Source: Soehngenia sp.
Lineage (GTDB): Bacteria; Bacillota; Clostridia; Tissierellales; Tissierellaceae
NCBI GenBank assembly: GCA_024637045.1
Contig: JAGXFX010000001.1
Location: 1 to 64,000, forward strand
Reading direction: 5' to 3'
Length of the DNA stretch: 64,000 nt
In this document: in pieces, positions 17,177 through 26,022 of the stretch
How positions within the stretch are numbered: the stretch's first letter is position 1
How the letters are laid out: each line of letters begins with the position of its first letter
The notes under the pieces: generated by a model
Database searches by the model: none
What the model saw: the letters and a program-made list of their open reading frames with translations, nothing else
What the model was told of the DNA's origin: nothing
Made by a program: the position numbers and the translations under genes

Positions 17177-18556
17177 TCATGCATGAATAGGTTTGTCGAT
17201 TACATCAAAAGCAGCTTCCATGATGGCTTCTGCAAAGGTTGGGTGGGGATGAATAGTTTTGGCGAGGTCATAGACCGTACCTTCAAGATTCATGATGGCT
17301 ACCGCCTTGGAAATCATATCAGAAGCTACGCTGGCTGCCATGTGAACTCCAATTACTTCTCCGTATTGATTGTCAGAGATGAGCTTTACAAAGCCAGTAG
17401 TTTCACTCTCTGCAATGGCCATCCCATTTGCTGAAAGAGGAAATTTTCCTACAGAAAAATCAATTCCCTTTTCCTTGGCTTCATCCTCTGTTATTCCAAC
17501 ACTGGCAAGTTCTGGGAAGGAATACACAACTCTAGGTATATGGTCATAATTTAACTTGGATTCAATACCCAGAATATTTTCAACTGCAGTAATTCCTTCA
17601 GCTGATGCCACATGAGCCAGTGGAACCTTACCATTTACATCGCCGATTGCGTATACATTGTCCAAGTTGGTAATCATTCTTTCGTTGGTCTTTATGAATC
17701 CTCTGTCATCCAACTCAAGTTTCAGGTTTTCAAGACCTTCAAGATTTGGCTTAAGTCCTAGGAACAAGAGGAACTTGTCTCCTTCAAGAGTCTGTTCCTT
17801 GCCTTTTCTTTCAATTGTTAGTTTGTTTTCTTCGAATTTTATTATTTCAGCCTCGGATATTATCTTCAGGCCATCTTTTTTAAGTTGCCTTTCAAGTGTC
17901 TTGGCAAGCTCTTTTTCGGTATGGGGGAGTATTGACTTGTTCTGATGAACCAAGGTCACGTCTACACCTATTGCATTTAAAAGTGTAGCGTATTCAACAC
18001 CATAAACATCTCCACCTAGAATAACAACATTTTTCGGTAATTCATCAAGCTTTAAGAAACCTTTTGAATCAAGTGCATCACCTGAGTGTATCAGATCTTC
18101 AAGACCTGGGATTTCAGGGTAATAGCTGCCTGCTCCTGTGGCAACAATAAGATTTTCAAAAGAAATAGTCTCATCATTGACCTTCAATGTTTTTGCATCA
18201 ATCACCTCTGCTGATCCTTTTATGGATTTCACGCCATTCTTTTTAAACAGCATCTCAATCCCTGAAACTAGTTTATCCACGACTTTATCTTTTCGATTGG
18301 TGAGTTTTCCCCAGTCAATCTTCGCGTTTGTAAGGTCAACACCAGTAATTCCAAAGTCTTCGCTGCGAAGAAGGTTTCTGTAATGTCTAGCAGAGATAAG
18401 AAGGGTCTTGGTAGGTATACAGCCCCAGTTAAGACATAATCCACCAAGTCTTTCCCTTTCCACCAGAACAACCTTCAATCCTCCCTGTGCAGCCTTTATG
18501 GCCGATACATAACCTCCGGGACCACCACCGATAATTGCTATATCAAATTTTTCCAT
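17177..18556 (-). CDS. lpdA: Dihydrolipoyl dehydrogenase (E3)
   Basis: 459 residues. It has an N-terminal FAD-binding GGGPGGY motif, the redox disulfide in GGLCLNWGCIPTK, the second nucleotide-binding fold (VVILGGDVYGVEYA) in which one glycine of the usual GGG-x-G pattern is Asp, and the C-terminal dimer interface with the catalytic HPHPTFAE histidine. It reoxidises the dihydrolipoyl groups of E2 with NAD+. Last gene of the four-gene pdh operon. The ATG at 18556 has GGAGAGTG upstream; the track's ATG overlaps the E2 stop and has a poorly spaced site. No N-terminal lipoyl domain is present. Confidence 0.95.
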   Translation of the reverse strand: MEKFDIAIIGGGPGGYVSAIKAAQGGLKVVLVERERLGGLCLNWGCIPTKTLLISARHYRNLLRSEDFGITGVDLTNAKIDWGKLTNRKDKVVDKLVSGIEMLFKKNGVKSIKGSAEVIDAKTLKVNDETISFENLIVATGAGSYYPEIPGLEDLIHSGDALDSKGFLKLDELPKNVVILGGDVYGVEYATLLNAIGVDVTLVHQNKSILPHTEKELAKTLERQLKKDGLKIISEAEIIKFEENKLTIERKGKEQTLEGDKFLLFLGLKPNLEGLENLKLELDDRGFIKTNERMITNLDNVYAIGDVNGKVPLAHVASAEGITAVENILGIESKLNYDHIPRVVYSFPELASVGITEDEAKEKGIDFSVGKFPLSANGMAIAESETTGFVKLISDNQYGEVIGVHMAASVASDMISKAVAIMNLEGTVYDLAKTIHPHPTFAEAIMEAAFDVIDKPIHA

Positions 18557-18570
18557 TATATCACTCTCCA

Positions 18571-19902
18571 TTATCCTTTAAGCAGAAGCATATCCGGGTC
18601 TGTCAGCAATTCCTTCAATAGATTCAGGAATCTTGCACCACTTGCACCGTCAATAATCCTGTGGTCGTAGGAAAGTGAAAGTGGGAGAATATGAGCAACT
18701 ACAATTTCTCCGTCTTTGACAATTGGTTTTTCAACAACTCGTCCTATGCCAAGAATAGCTGACTCAGGATAATTTATGATTGGAATTCCGAAGTATCCTC
18801 CGATTGAACCATAGTTGGTTACAGAGAAGGAACCACCTTTAAGTTCCTGAAGCTGTATCTTATTATCTTTTGCACGAGTGCTCAAGTCATCAATGGCTTT
18901 TGCAATTTCAACAACGCTCATCTTGTCCGCATCTTTTATAACTGGGACCATCAAGCCTCTTTCAGTATCAGTAGCAACACCGATGCTGTAGTATTTTTTA
19001 AGAACAAGTTCATCGGTTTCTTCATCAAGACTTGAGTTGAATTCAGGATACTGCTTAAGAGCAACAATAGATGCCTTAATTATAAATGGGAGGTAGGTTA
19101 AGCCTATTTCCTCTTCCTTGAGCATGTCCTTGTACTGCTTCCTGAATTTGTAAAGCTTGGTTATATCTATTTCATCCATTGCCGTTGTATGAGGAATAGT
19201 GAATCTGGATTCACTCATTTTTTCTGAAATGGTCTTTCTTATCTTTGTAAGAGTGACTCTCTCGACAGGTAGATCTTTTGAAATAGAAAGTTTCTTAGGC
19301 TCTGGTTTTTGGGTTTTACTTGGCTTTTCTTTCTCTTCATTTTCCATCTCGCTTGCTTTGTATATGTCATCCTTCATAACCCGACCATTTGGCCCGGAAC
19401 CAGTTACTGTTGTGATATCCACATCAAGATCCTTTGCAAGATGTCTTGCTACAGGAGTTGCGAGAACCTTCCTGCTCTCCTTTTTCGGTTTGGAAGAAGG
19501 TGAACCTTCTGTACTAGATGGTATAACATCAGAGGATGCAACAACCTGACCTACAACACCTGCGGTTTCTTCTTCAACATGCTCTTCTTTTTCAGGTTTC
19601 GATTTTTCCACATCTTCCTCTTTTGCTGTATCCACTTCCGCTATTTCATCTTCTTCTGTTGAACCACCTGCTTCGATAATTATAAATACATCCCCAACAT
19701 TGATCGTATCTCCCTTGTTGGCCTTTAATTCCAGAACCGTACCGCTTCGTGGGGAGGGGATTTCAGTAGTTACCTTGTCAGTTTCAACCTCCGCAACAGA
19801 TTCTCCTTCTTCTATTTTATCCCCTTCCTGGACCATCCATTTAGTAATTACTCCTTCGTGGATTCCTTCTCCTATATCGGGGAATTGAAATTCAAATTTC
19901 AT
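18571..19902 (-). CDS. pdhC: Dihydrolipoamide acyltransferase (E2)
   Basis: 443 residues in the classical E2 order. One lipoyl domain (residues 1-80) has the modified lysine in VETDKVTTEI. A long acidic/charged linker follows, then the peripheral subunit-binding domain (VARHLAKDLDVDITTVTGSG), a second linker, and the catalytic acyltransferase domain ending with LSYDHRIIDGA, which holds the active-site His and Asp. It transfers the acyl group from E1 to CoA and forms the core of the complex. The gene lies between E1beta and E3. The substrate (pyruvate or a branched-chain oxo acid) cannot be settled from E2 alone. Confidence 0.93.
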   Translation of the reverse strand: MKFEFQFPDIGEGIHEGVITKWMVQEGDKIEEGESVAEVETDKVTTEIPSPRSGTVLELKANKGDTINVGDVFIIIEAGGSTEEDEIAEVDTAKEEDVEKSKPEKEEHVEEETAGVVGQVVASSDVIPSSTEGSPSSKPKKESRKVLATPVARHLAKDLDVDITTVTGSGPNGRVMKDDIYKASEMENEEKEKPSKTQKPEPKKLSISKDLPVERVTLTKIRKTISEKMSESRFTIPHTTAMDEIDITKLYKFRKQYKDMLKEEEIGLTYLPFIIKASIVALKQYPEFNSSLDEETDELVLKKYYSIGVATDTERGLMVPVIKDADKMSVVEIAKAIDDLSTRAKDNKIQLQELKGGSFSVTNYGSIGGYFGIPIINYPESAILGIGRVVEKPIVKDGEIVVAHILPLSLSYDHRIIDGASGARFLNLLKELLTDPDMLLLKG

Positions 19903-19916
19903 GGCTGACCTCCTTT

Positions 19917-20897
19917 CTAGTAGCTGACTACATCCAAAATGGTCTTGGCAATTCTTTCAGGACTTGGGATGTAGTGTTTTTCTCCTCTTGGCAGAGGGAA
20001 TGTTGTATCGAATCCTGTAAGTCTTGTAGGCGGTGCCTCAAGATACAGGAATGCTTTCTCATTTACAATTGAGATTATCTCAGCACCAACTCCAAGAGTC
20101 TTTGGTGCCTCATGGACAACTAGTATTCGTCCAGTCTTCTTGACTGATTCAATAAAACTTTCCCTGTCCATTGGAGCGATTGTTCTCAAGTCGATTACCT
20201 CAGCTGATATTCCTTTTTCTTCAACTATTTTTACTGCCTTTTGTACATCGGGAACCATTGCCCCCCAGGCAACTATCGTGATATCGTCTCCCTCCTGGAT
20301 AACCTTGGCTTTGCCTAAGGGAATTTCATAAGCCTCCTCAGGAATTTCCTGTTTAAAGGCCCTGTATATTCTCTTTGGCTCCCAGAAAAGAACTGGGTCC
20401 GGATCCCGTATCGCAGCTATCAATAATCCCTTGGCATCATAAGGGGTGGATGGTATAACAACCTTTAGTCCCGGAATTTGAGCATAAAGTGCTTCAGTAC
20501 TTTCTGAGTGGTGCTCCAAAGCCCTTATTCCACCACCATATGGTGCACGTATAACCATTGGCAGATTGTACTGACCTCTGGATCTGTTCCTCATTCTGGC
20601 TACATGACTGATAATCTGATTAAATGCAGGATAGGAAAATCCTGAAAACTGCATTTCAACTACAGGCTTAAGTCCATTGATTGCCATTCCTACAGCTGTT
20701 CCAACAATAGCTGATTCAGCCAAAGGTGTATCAAATGCTCTTTCCTTGCCAAATGTCTTTTGTAGATCCACACTTGCTCTAAAAACTCCACCTTCAATTC
20801 CCACATCTTCACCGTAGACTACAACTGTGTCGTCGTTTTTCATTTCATTCATTAGAGCCTGGTTAATGGCTTGTATAATACTTAAAGTGTTGGCCAT
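19917..20897 (-). CDS. pdhB: 2-oxoacid dehydrogenase E1 component, beta subunit
   Basis: 326 residues, standard length for E1beta. Recognisable motifs include VYGEDVGIEGGVFRA, FDTPLAESAIVG, RAPYGGGIRALEHHSES and the C-terminal PLPRGEKHYIPSPERIA. Together with the alpha subunit it forms the thiamine-diphosphate-dependent E1 heterotetramer. The ATG lies two bases after the E1alpha stop, and its AAGGAGGAAAA site is embedded in the last E1alpha codons, so the two are translated together. Confidence 0.94.
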   Translation of the reverse strand: MANTLSIIQAINQALMNEMKNDDTVVVYGEDVGIEGGVFRASVDLQKTFGKERAFDTPLAESAIVGTAVGMAINGLKPVVEMQFSGFSYPAFNQIISHVARMRNRSRGQYNLPMVIRAPYGGGIRALEHHSESTEALYAQIPGLKVVIPSTPYDAKGLLIAAIRDPDPVLFWEPKRIYRAFKQEIPEEAYEIPLGKAKVIQEGDDITIVAWGAMVPDVQKAVKIVEEKGISAEVIDLRTIAPMDRESFIESVKKTGRILVVHEAPKTLGVGAEIISIVNEKAFLYLEAPPTRLTGFDTTFPLPRGEKHYIPSPERIAKTILDVVSY

Positions 20898-20899
20898 TT

Positions 20900-21982
20900 T
20901 TATTTTCCTCCTTCCAGAAAGGATTTATATTCATCCAGCTGATCTTTTAACTGTGCTGGCATTTCCTCGTAATGATACTTAAAGATATCTTCAATCACTG
21001 TATCGGACTTGTCTTCAATTGACTCAAAGGTATCCTTTACCTCTTTTTCAAGCTCTTTTTTAGTTTCATCTATCCACTGATCATCGATTAGTTTTTTTCC
21101 CTTAAGGTATTCTCCAAATCTTAGGATAGGATCCTTCTTTTTCCACTCTTCAACTTCAGCATCATCCCTGTACTTCGTTGGATCATCAGAAGTGGTATGA
21201 GCTCCCAATCTATAAGTGTAGGCTTCAATAAGCGTAGGTCCATCACCGTTTCTGGCCCTATCCACCGCTGCCTTTGTAGCATTGTACATCGCAAATATAT
21301 CATTGCCATCGACCAGGATTCCTGGCATGGCGTAGGCAGTTGCTTTTAAGGCAATATTGTCACTCATTGTCTGAATTTTTCTTGAAGTGGAAATTGCATA
21401 CTGGTTGTTTTGCACAACAAATACCACTGGAGACTTGAATACAGAAGCAAAGTTAAGTGCTTCGTGGAAGTCACCATGAGAAGTTCCGCCATCACCAACA
21501 TATGTCAGGACAACGTTTTTCTCATTCTTAATGTTATTTGCCATACCAATACCTGTGGCATGCTGCATCTGGGATGCTATAGGAATTGATACCGGTAGAA
21601 CTTTAACCCCTTCAGGCATGTGACTGCCCCACTCATTACCGTACCAGTAAAGATATATGTTTTTAAGCGGAACACCTCTTACAAGCCAAGCTCCCAGTTC
21701 TCTGAAGGCTGGAGCCAACCAGTCTTCCTTTTCCAAGGAATAGGCGCTTCCAACCTGTGCTGCTTCCTGACCAAGATTAGGTGCATAGGTTAGCATTCGA
21801 CCTTGTCTTTGATAAGAAAGTGCCTTCTCATCAATAGTTCTTGTAAAGAGCATGGTTTTGTAAAGATACTTCAGTTGTTCATCATCAAGCTCGGGAATAT
21901 CTTTTTCCAACACAACCTTGCCGGTAGGGTCCAAAACCTGGTACATTTCATTTTTCATTGGATTATAATCTTCCAAACGCAT
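20900..21982 (-). CDS. pdhA: 2-oxoacid (pyruvate) dehydrogenase E1 component, alpha subunit
   Basis: 360 residues. The thiamine-diphosphate motif GDGGTSHGDFHEALNFA ... VVQNNQYAIS is intact, and the phosphorylation-loop region YRLGAHTTSDDPTKYR is typical. The N-terminus (LDPTGKVVLEKDIPELDDEQLKYLY) resembles Bacillus PdhA more than branched-chain enzymes, so pyruvate is favoured as substrate. First gene of a complete E1alpha-E1beta-E2-E3 operon. It has a strong AAGGAGGTATC site. No clear regulator gene is adjacent. Confidence 0.92.
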   Translation of the reverse strand: MRLEDYNPMKNEMYQVLDPTGKVVLEKDIPELDDEQLKYLYKTMLFTRTIDEKALSYQRQGRMLTYAPNLGQEAAQVGSAYSLEKEDWLAPAFRELGAWLVRGVPLKNIYLYWYGNEWGSHMPEGVKVLPVSIPIASQMQHATGIGMANNIKNEKNVVLTYVGDGGTSHGDFHEALNFASVFKSPVVFVVQNNQYAISTSRKIQTMSDNIALKATAYAMPGILVDGNDIFAMYNATKAAVDRARNGDGPTLIEAYTYRLGAHTTSDDPTKYRDDAEVEEWKKKDPILRFGEYLKGKKLIDDQWIDETKKELEKEVKDTFESIEDKSDTVIEDIFKYHYEEMPAQLKDQLDEYKSFLEGGK

Positions 21983-22072
21983 GTAGATACCTCCTTGAAT
22001 TTATAGTTAATTGATATTTATTATCAGCTATTACTATATTTATATACCTAATTCCTAAACTTAAACAAAAAT

Positions 22073-22094
22073 AACTGCGGGGATATCCTCAGTT
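22073..22094 (-). terminator. Terminator downstream of psuG
   Basis: On the minus strand AACTG-AGGATATCCCCG-CAGTT forms a short stem followed by ATTTTTG. It lies just beyond the psuG stop. Confidence 0.6.
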
Positions 22095-22101
22095 CAATAA
22101 G

Positions 22102-23010
22102 CTATTTAGCAAGTTCTACTGCAATTTGTGCTGCAAGTATCGCATTGTTGTATACCAGTTCAATATTTGCATCAAGCGAATCTCCACCTGTTATTTCTTT
22201 TATTTTTGATAATAGGAACGGGGTGGTGTCTTTACCCTTGATTCCATTTTCATTTGCTTCCACGATTGCCTTATCAATAATCTCAGTGATAAAAGCTGCA
22301 TCCATAGAGTACTTTTCCGGTATTGGATTGGCTATAACCACTCCACCATGTAGATTCAGTTCCCACTTGACTCTAAGGAGATCAGCAATTTTTTTAGGCG
22401 AATCCATGTTGTAATCAACAGAAAATCCACTTTTTCTGGTGTAGAATGCGGGTAGTTCATCTGTTTTGTAACCAAGAACCGGAACTCCTTTAGTCTCAAG
22501 GTACTCGAGGGTCAGACCAATATCAAGGATTGATTTTGCTCCAGCACAAACAACAGCAACATCAGTCTGGGAAAGTTCATCAAGGTCTGCAGAAATATCC
22601 ATTGTGGCCTCAGCGCCTCTGTGGACTCCACCGATTCCACCTGTAGCGAATACTTTTATCCCTGCCATTTCAGCAATTATCATTGTTGATGCTACGGTAG
22701 TGGCACCGTCTTTTTCTGAGGATACAATATATGGAATATCTCTTCTTGAAACCTTTGCAATTCCAGATGTTTTACCCATGTAATCAATTTCGTTTGATGT
22801 CAACCCAGCAATTAGACGTCCATTGATTATTCCTATTGTTGCTGGAACTGCGTCGTAGCTTCTAATTATTTCTTCTACTTTTAAAGCTGTCTCGACGTTT
22901 TGTGGATAGGGCATCCCGTGAGAAATGATTGTGGACTCCAAAGCCACAACCGGCTTTCCTTCTTCCAATGCTTTTTTAACATCATTGCTTATATCCAAGT
23001 ACTCTCTCAT
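22102..23010 (-). CDS. psuG: Pseudouridine-5'-phosphate glycosidase
   Basis: 302 residues, close to the family norm. The conserved ALESTIISHGMPYPQN opens the protein, followed by PATIGIINGRL, GKTSGIAKVSRRDIPY, FATGGIGGVHRGAE and VVCAGAKSILDIGLTLEYLET. The lysine at SRRDIPY/VSRRD and the Glu in ALEST form the catalytic site known for this family. The enzyme splits pseudouridine 5'-phosphate into uracil and ribose 5-phosphate in the cytoplasm. Its ATG overlaps the stop of the kinase gene (ATGA), so the two genes form a coupled pseudouridine-salvage pair. Confidence 0.95.
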   Translation of the reverse strand: MREYLDISNDVKKALEEGKPVVALESTIISHGMPYPQNVETALKVEEIIRSYDAVPATIGIINGRLIAGLTSNEIDYMGKTSGIAKVSRRDIPYIVSSEKDGATTVASTMIIAEMAGIKVFATGGIGGVHRGAEATMDISADLDELSQTDVAVVCAGAKSILDIGLTLEYLETKGVPVLGYKTDELPAFYTRKSGFSVDYNMDSPKKIADLLRVKWELNLHGGVVIANPIPEKYSMDAAFITEIIDKAIVEANENGIKGKDTTPFLLSKIKEITGGDSLDANIELVYNNAILAAQIAVELAK

Positions 23011-23957
23011 AATTTTCTAACCTCCATTTTCTTTAATAGACCAAGTATCTTTTCAATTGTTATGCTCTTATTTATTGTACTTTCTGCATCCATAGTCATA
23101 GCAGCAGTTGCCGAAGCAATTTTTACACTTTCTGATAAGTCCATACCCTCGAGCTCACCATGTATGAGCCCAGCCTGGAATGCATCTCCTGCTCCTGTTG
23201 CATTTCTTATTTTTATATCAGGTATTCTTACCAGGCCTCTTTCCTTGGAATTGCTGTAAAATACACCTTCAGAGCCAAGAGAGATACACACATTAACTAC
23301 TCCCTTGGAATGAAGCAGTTCAGCTGAAGCAATGAGATCATTCTGGTTCTCAATACTAATATCTGTCAAAATCTGGGCTTCCAGTTTGTTTGGTTTTATA
23401 GTATGAAAGAAGCCGATTATTTCCTTTGCAATTTTTGCCTTTTCAGAAGAAACTGTATCAAGAAAAAGCTTCTTGCTCTTGAAAAGCTCAACTGCAAATT
23501 TTAAATTATCTTTTGAAAGATTTGTATCAAAAGCAATAATGCTGCTTTCAAATATACCATCCTTATTTTGTAAAATGTAATCTTTATCAAGATATGAATA
23601 AATATCCATTGAACTTATTGCTATATGCATATCCATGTTTTCATCTAGTATTGCCATATAAGTACCTGTACTGCTCCCTGGGATGATTTTAACATTGGAC
23701 ATATCCACTCCCGAAAGGGCGGATTCCTCAATGAGCTTCTTTCCATAGATATCATCTCCAACAACTGAGTACATCTCTACCTTATTTCCGAGGAGTGCTA
23801 TGTTTTCAGCGATATTTCTTCCAACACCGCCAGGGGATAGTTTAGTATTTCCCGGATTGGAATCACCAGGGATAAGTTGTCCGTGTGGAAAACCTGCAAT
23901 ATCCATATTGATGCCACCAATAACTGAAACTTTTCTTTTAGCCTGCGACAAATTCAT
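23007..23957 (-). CDS. psuK: PfkB family kinase, probable pseudouridine kinase
   Basis: 316 residues of the ribokinase/PfkB family. The N-terminal VSVIGGINMDIAG and the LSPGGVGRNIAENIALLG glycine pair bind substrate, and the C-terminal RNATGAGDAFQAG holds the catalytic Asp and anion hole. Adjacency and a four-base overlap with psuG support pseudouridine as substrate, giving pseudouridine 5'-phosphate. Start ATG at 23957 preceded by AGAAAG; GTG codons just upstream are alternatives. No HTH domain is fused here, unlike some PsuK proteins. Confidence 0.87.
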   Translation of the reverse strand: MNLSQAKRKVSVIGGINMDIAGFPHGQLIPGDSNPGNTKLSPGGVGRNIAENIALLGNKVEMYSVVGDDIYGKKLIEESALSGVDMSNVKIIPGSSTGTYMAILDENMDMHIAISSMDIYSYLDKDYILQNKDGIFESSIIAFDTNLSKDNLKFAVELFKSKKLFLDTVSSEKAKIAKEIIGFFHTIKPNKLEAQILTDISIENQNDLIASAELLHSKGVVNVCISLGSEGVFYSNSKERGLVRIPDIKIRNATGAGDAFQAGLIHGELEGMDLSESVKIASATAAMTMDAESTINKSITIEKILGLLKKMEVRKL

Positions 23958-24103
23958 CACCACTTTCTAATACTAGTGGATTAATTATACCCAAAGGAGT
24001 ACATCAAATCACGAATATGGGGTATCTTGTAACTAGATTATTGAACTTTGTATAAGTATTTCAAAGAGAAGATTATGGGTTAGCATGGGAGAGGAGAAGG
24101 ATT

Positions 24104-24724
24104 ATGATACTGAATCATGAAGCCTTTCAAATTGGGAAAGACTACGGGGGAAAGCAGCAATGGTTGTCAGAATAAGGACTAAAGACCAAATTTTGGTCGG
24201 ACCGTTCTTGTGGAGTCGCAGCTGCTGCAAATCTTCTCACCTACTTGGGAAGTGAATATGTAGAATTGGAAGACTTGTACCTTGGGAACTCAAAAGAAGA
24301 CTACACTCATCTGATGGAAGAAATATTTGGTTATATCAAGCCTGGAATATTTGGTATACCTACAGTAGAGAAAATGGCAAAAGGTCTTTCCATACATATG
24401 AACAGCAAGGGGATCCAGATGATGCCTTGTACAAAAAAATGGTTCTTTAACGTTAAAGATGGCAGCAGTTTCATAAGAGGAGGATTGGCACAGGGAACTC
24501 CTGTACTGCTTCTTACCTGGAATTACTCAGACAGGGAGCTAAGAAATCACTGGGTTACTGTAACAGGGTGGGATGTAGTATACGGTGAAGAATATATGAC
24601 AGTTTCCAACTGGGGGAAAAAGAAGACTTATTCATATGATAATTGGGTAAGTGAAAGATCTTTATTGAAGGGAGCACTTTATTTTTCCAGAAATAAATGT
24701 CTCGATGCACCAGATGTGGTATGA
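24104..24724 (+). pseudogene. C39-like papain-fold cysteine peptidase, interrupted by an in-frame TAA
   Basis: Reading from the ATG at 24104 (after GAGGAGAAGG) gives MILNHEAFQIGKDYGG...WLSE, then a TAA at 24173-24175, then continues in the same frame without another stop to 24724. The catalytic cysteine (FWSDRSCGVAAAANLL) lies after the TAA but before the first usable internal start (the TTG at 24245 in the track). A restarted product would therefore lack it. The His motif HWVTVTGW and the NWGKKKTYSYDNW segment are present. TAA probably replaces a Tyr codon. The gene is probably dead, or the base is a sequencing error. Confidence 0.7.
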
Positions 24725-24780
24725 TTCATATTATGAAATAATTATGTTAGAGCCAATAACAATTGATTGGAGGAGTTCAG

Positions 24781-25902
24781 ATGAAAATCAAACCGTTTAA
24801 GGTAGAACAGTGGATGAATGAATACGAGATGGATGCAAAATTTAATATCGCTGAGACATGTGTGGATTCAATGTCCTTGACTGAGTTAATACAGATTTCA
24901 GGAGTAGATAAGGAAAGCTTGCTTGATGAGGTTCTTGATTTAAAGATGACCTATGGATACATAACCGGAAATCCAAGACTTAAGGATGCAATTGCAGATC
25001 TTTACAAGGGAATCGATCGCGACGACATTCTAACTACAAACGGTGGGATAGGAGCAAACAATCTGGTTCTAAATACCATAGTTGAGCCTGGAGATGGAGT
25101 AGTGTCAATTATTCCTACGTATCAGCAGCTTTATTCAATCCCAGAGTCACTTGGAGCGGAAGTTAAGATCATGTATCTTCAGAAGGAAAATCATTTTCTT
25201 CCGGACATTGAAAAATTGTCTGGGATGGTTGATAAAAGCACAAAGATTATTTGTTTGAACAACCCCAACAATCCAACCGGATCATTGATACCTGAGGATA
25301 TGATGATTCAGATAGTTGAGCTCGCAAAATCAGTGGACGCTTATATACTTTGTGACGAGGTATACAGAGGTTTAAATCAGGATGGAAGCTATCAGAAATC
25401 GATAGTTGAATTGTACGACAAGGGAATTGGTACTAGCAGCATGTCAAAGGTGTTTTCACTTGCAGGACTCAGATTGGGCTGGATTGCAACAAGAAACACG
25501 GATTTGATGGAAAAGTTTTTCAGCCACAGGGATTACAGTATCATAAGCTGTGGAATGATTGATGAGGTTTTCGGGGCTTTGGCTCTTGAAAACAAAGACA
25601 AGATACTTCAAAGAAATCGTGGAATAATAAGAGAAAATCTCAGAATTCTGGATGACTGGATAAATTCTCATGAAAAATTCTCCTATGTTAAACCTCTAGC
25701 CGGTACCACTGCTTTGGTTTTTTATGACTATGATATCAGTGCTTTTGAGTTTTGCACAGGACTAATTGAGCATTCAAAAACATTTGTAACACCAGGGTCA
25801 TGTTTTGAATATGAAAACAGCTTCAGAATTGGATACGCATCATCAAAGGAAACACTGATTGAAGGATTGAAGAATATGGAGGATTACTCGAAAAACCTGT
25901 AA
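24781..25902 (+). CDS. Pyridoxal-phosphate aminotransferase, class I/II
   Basis: 373 residues of fold-type I. Landmarks are YGYITGNPRLKDAI, the NNPNNPTGSL cofactor segment near residue 160, CDEVYRGL near 193 and the Schiff-base lysine in SSMSKVFSLAGLRLGW near 220. The closest groups include aspartate/capreomycidine-synthase-like aminotransferases, so the amino donor cannot be fixed. The ATG follows GGAGGAG; the track's earlier start overlaps this site. Monocistronic with its own terminator. Confidence 0.88.
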   Translation: MKIKPFKVEQWMNEYEMDAKFNIAETCVDSMSLTELIQISGVDKESLLDEVLDLKMTYGYITGNPRLKDAIADLYKGIDRDDILTTNGGIGANNLVLNTIVEPGDGVVSIIPTYQQLYSIPESLGAEVKIMYLQKENHFLPDIEKLSGMVDKSTKIICLNNPNNPTGSLIPEDMMIQIVELAKSVDAYILCDEVYRGLNQDGSYQKSIVELYDKGIGTSSMSKVFSLAGLRLGWIATRNTDLMEKFFSHRDYSIISCGMIDEVFGALALENKDKILQRNRGIIRENLRILDDWINSHEKFSYVKPLAGTTALVFYDYDISAFEFCTGLIEHSKTFVTPGSCFEYENSFRIGYASSKETLIEGLKNMEDYSKNL

Positions 25903-25919
25903 AGAAAAATAGAACTATT

Positions 25920-25946
25920 AATGCCGGGAGTTCCCGGCATTTTTTC
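25920..25946 (+). terminator. Terminator of the aminotransferase gene
   Basis: AATGCCGGG-AGTT-CCCGGCATT with a run of T directly after, a textbook intrinsic terminator. Confidence 0.92.
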
Positions 25947-25999
25947 TTGACAAAAGTTGAGAGAGGATATAAGATATTGTAGATACCTGGAGGGGGTAT
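25947..25999 (+). promoter_or_regulatory. Promoter and CsoR/FrmR-like operator of the SBF-type transporter
   Basis: TTGACA, a 17-base spacer and TAAGAT (25947-25975) are followed seven bases later by ATACCTGGAGGGGGTAT (25983-25999), an inverted repeat with a G tract. It resembles operators of the CsoR/FrmR family. A similar sequence lies near the promoter of the MerT-like gene at 48.5 kb. The regulator is not in the window. Confidence 0.45.
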
Positions 26000-26022
26000 A
26001 TAATATCTTAGGAGGAATTATA

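Noticed and set aside
24104-24724. The TAA in the C39-like peptidase as a recoding event
   Set aside because: TAA is not decoded as selenocysteine or pyrrolysine, and the gene has no other sign of programmed read-through.
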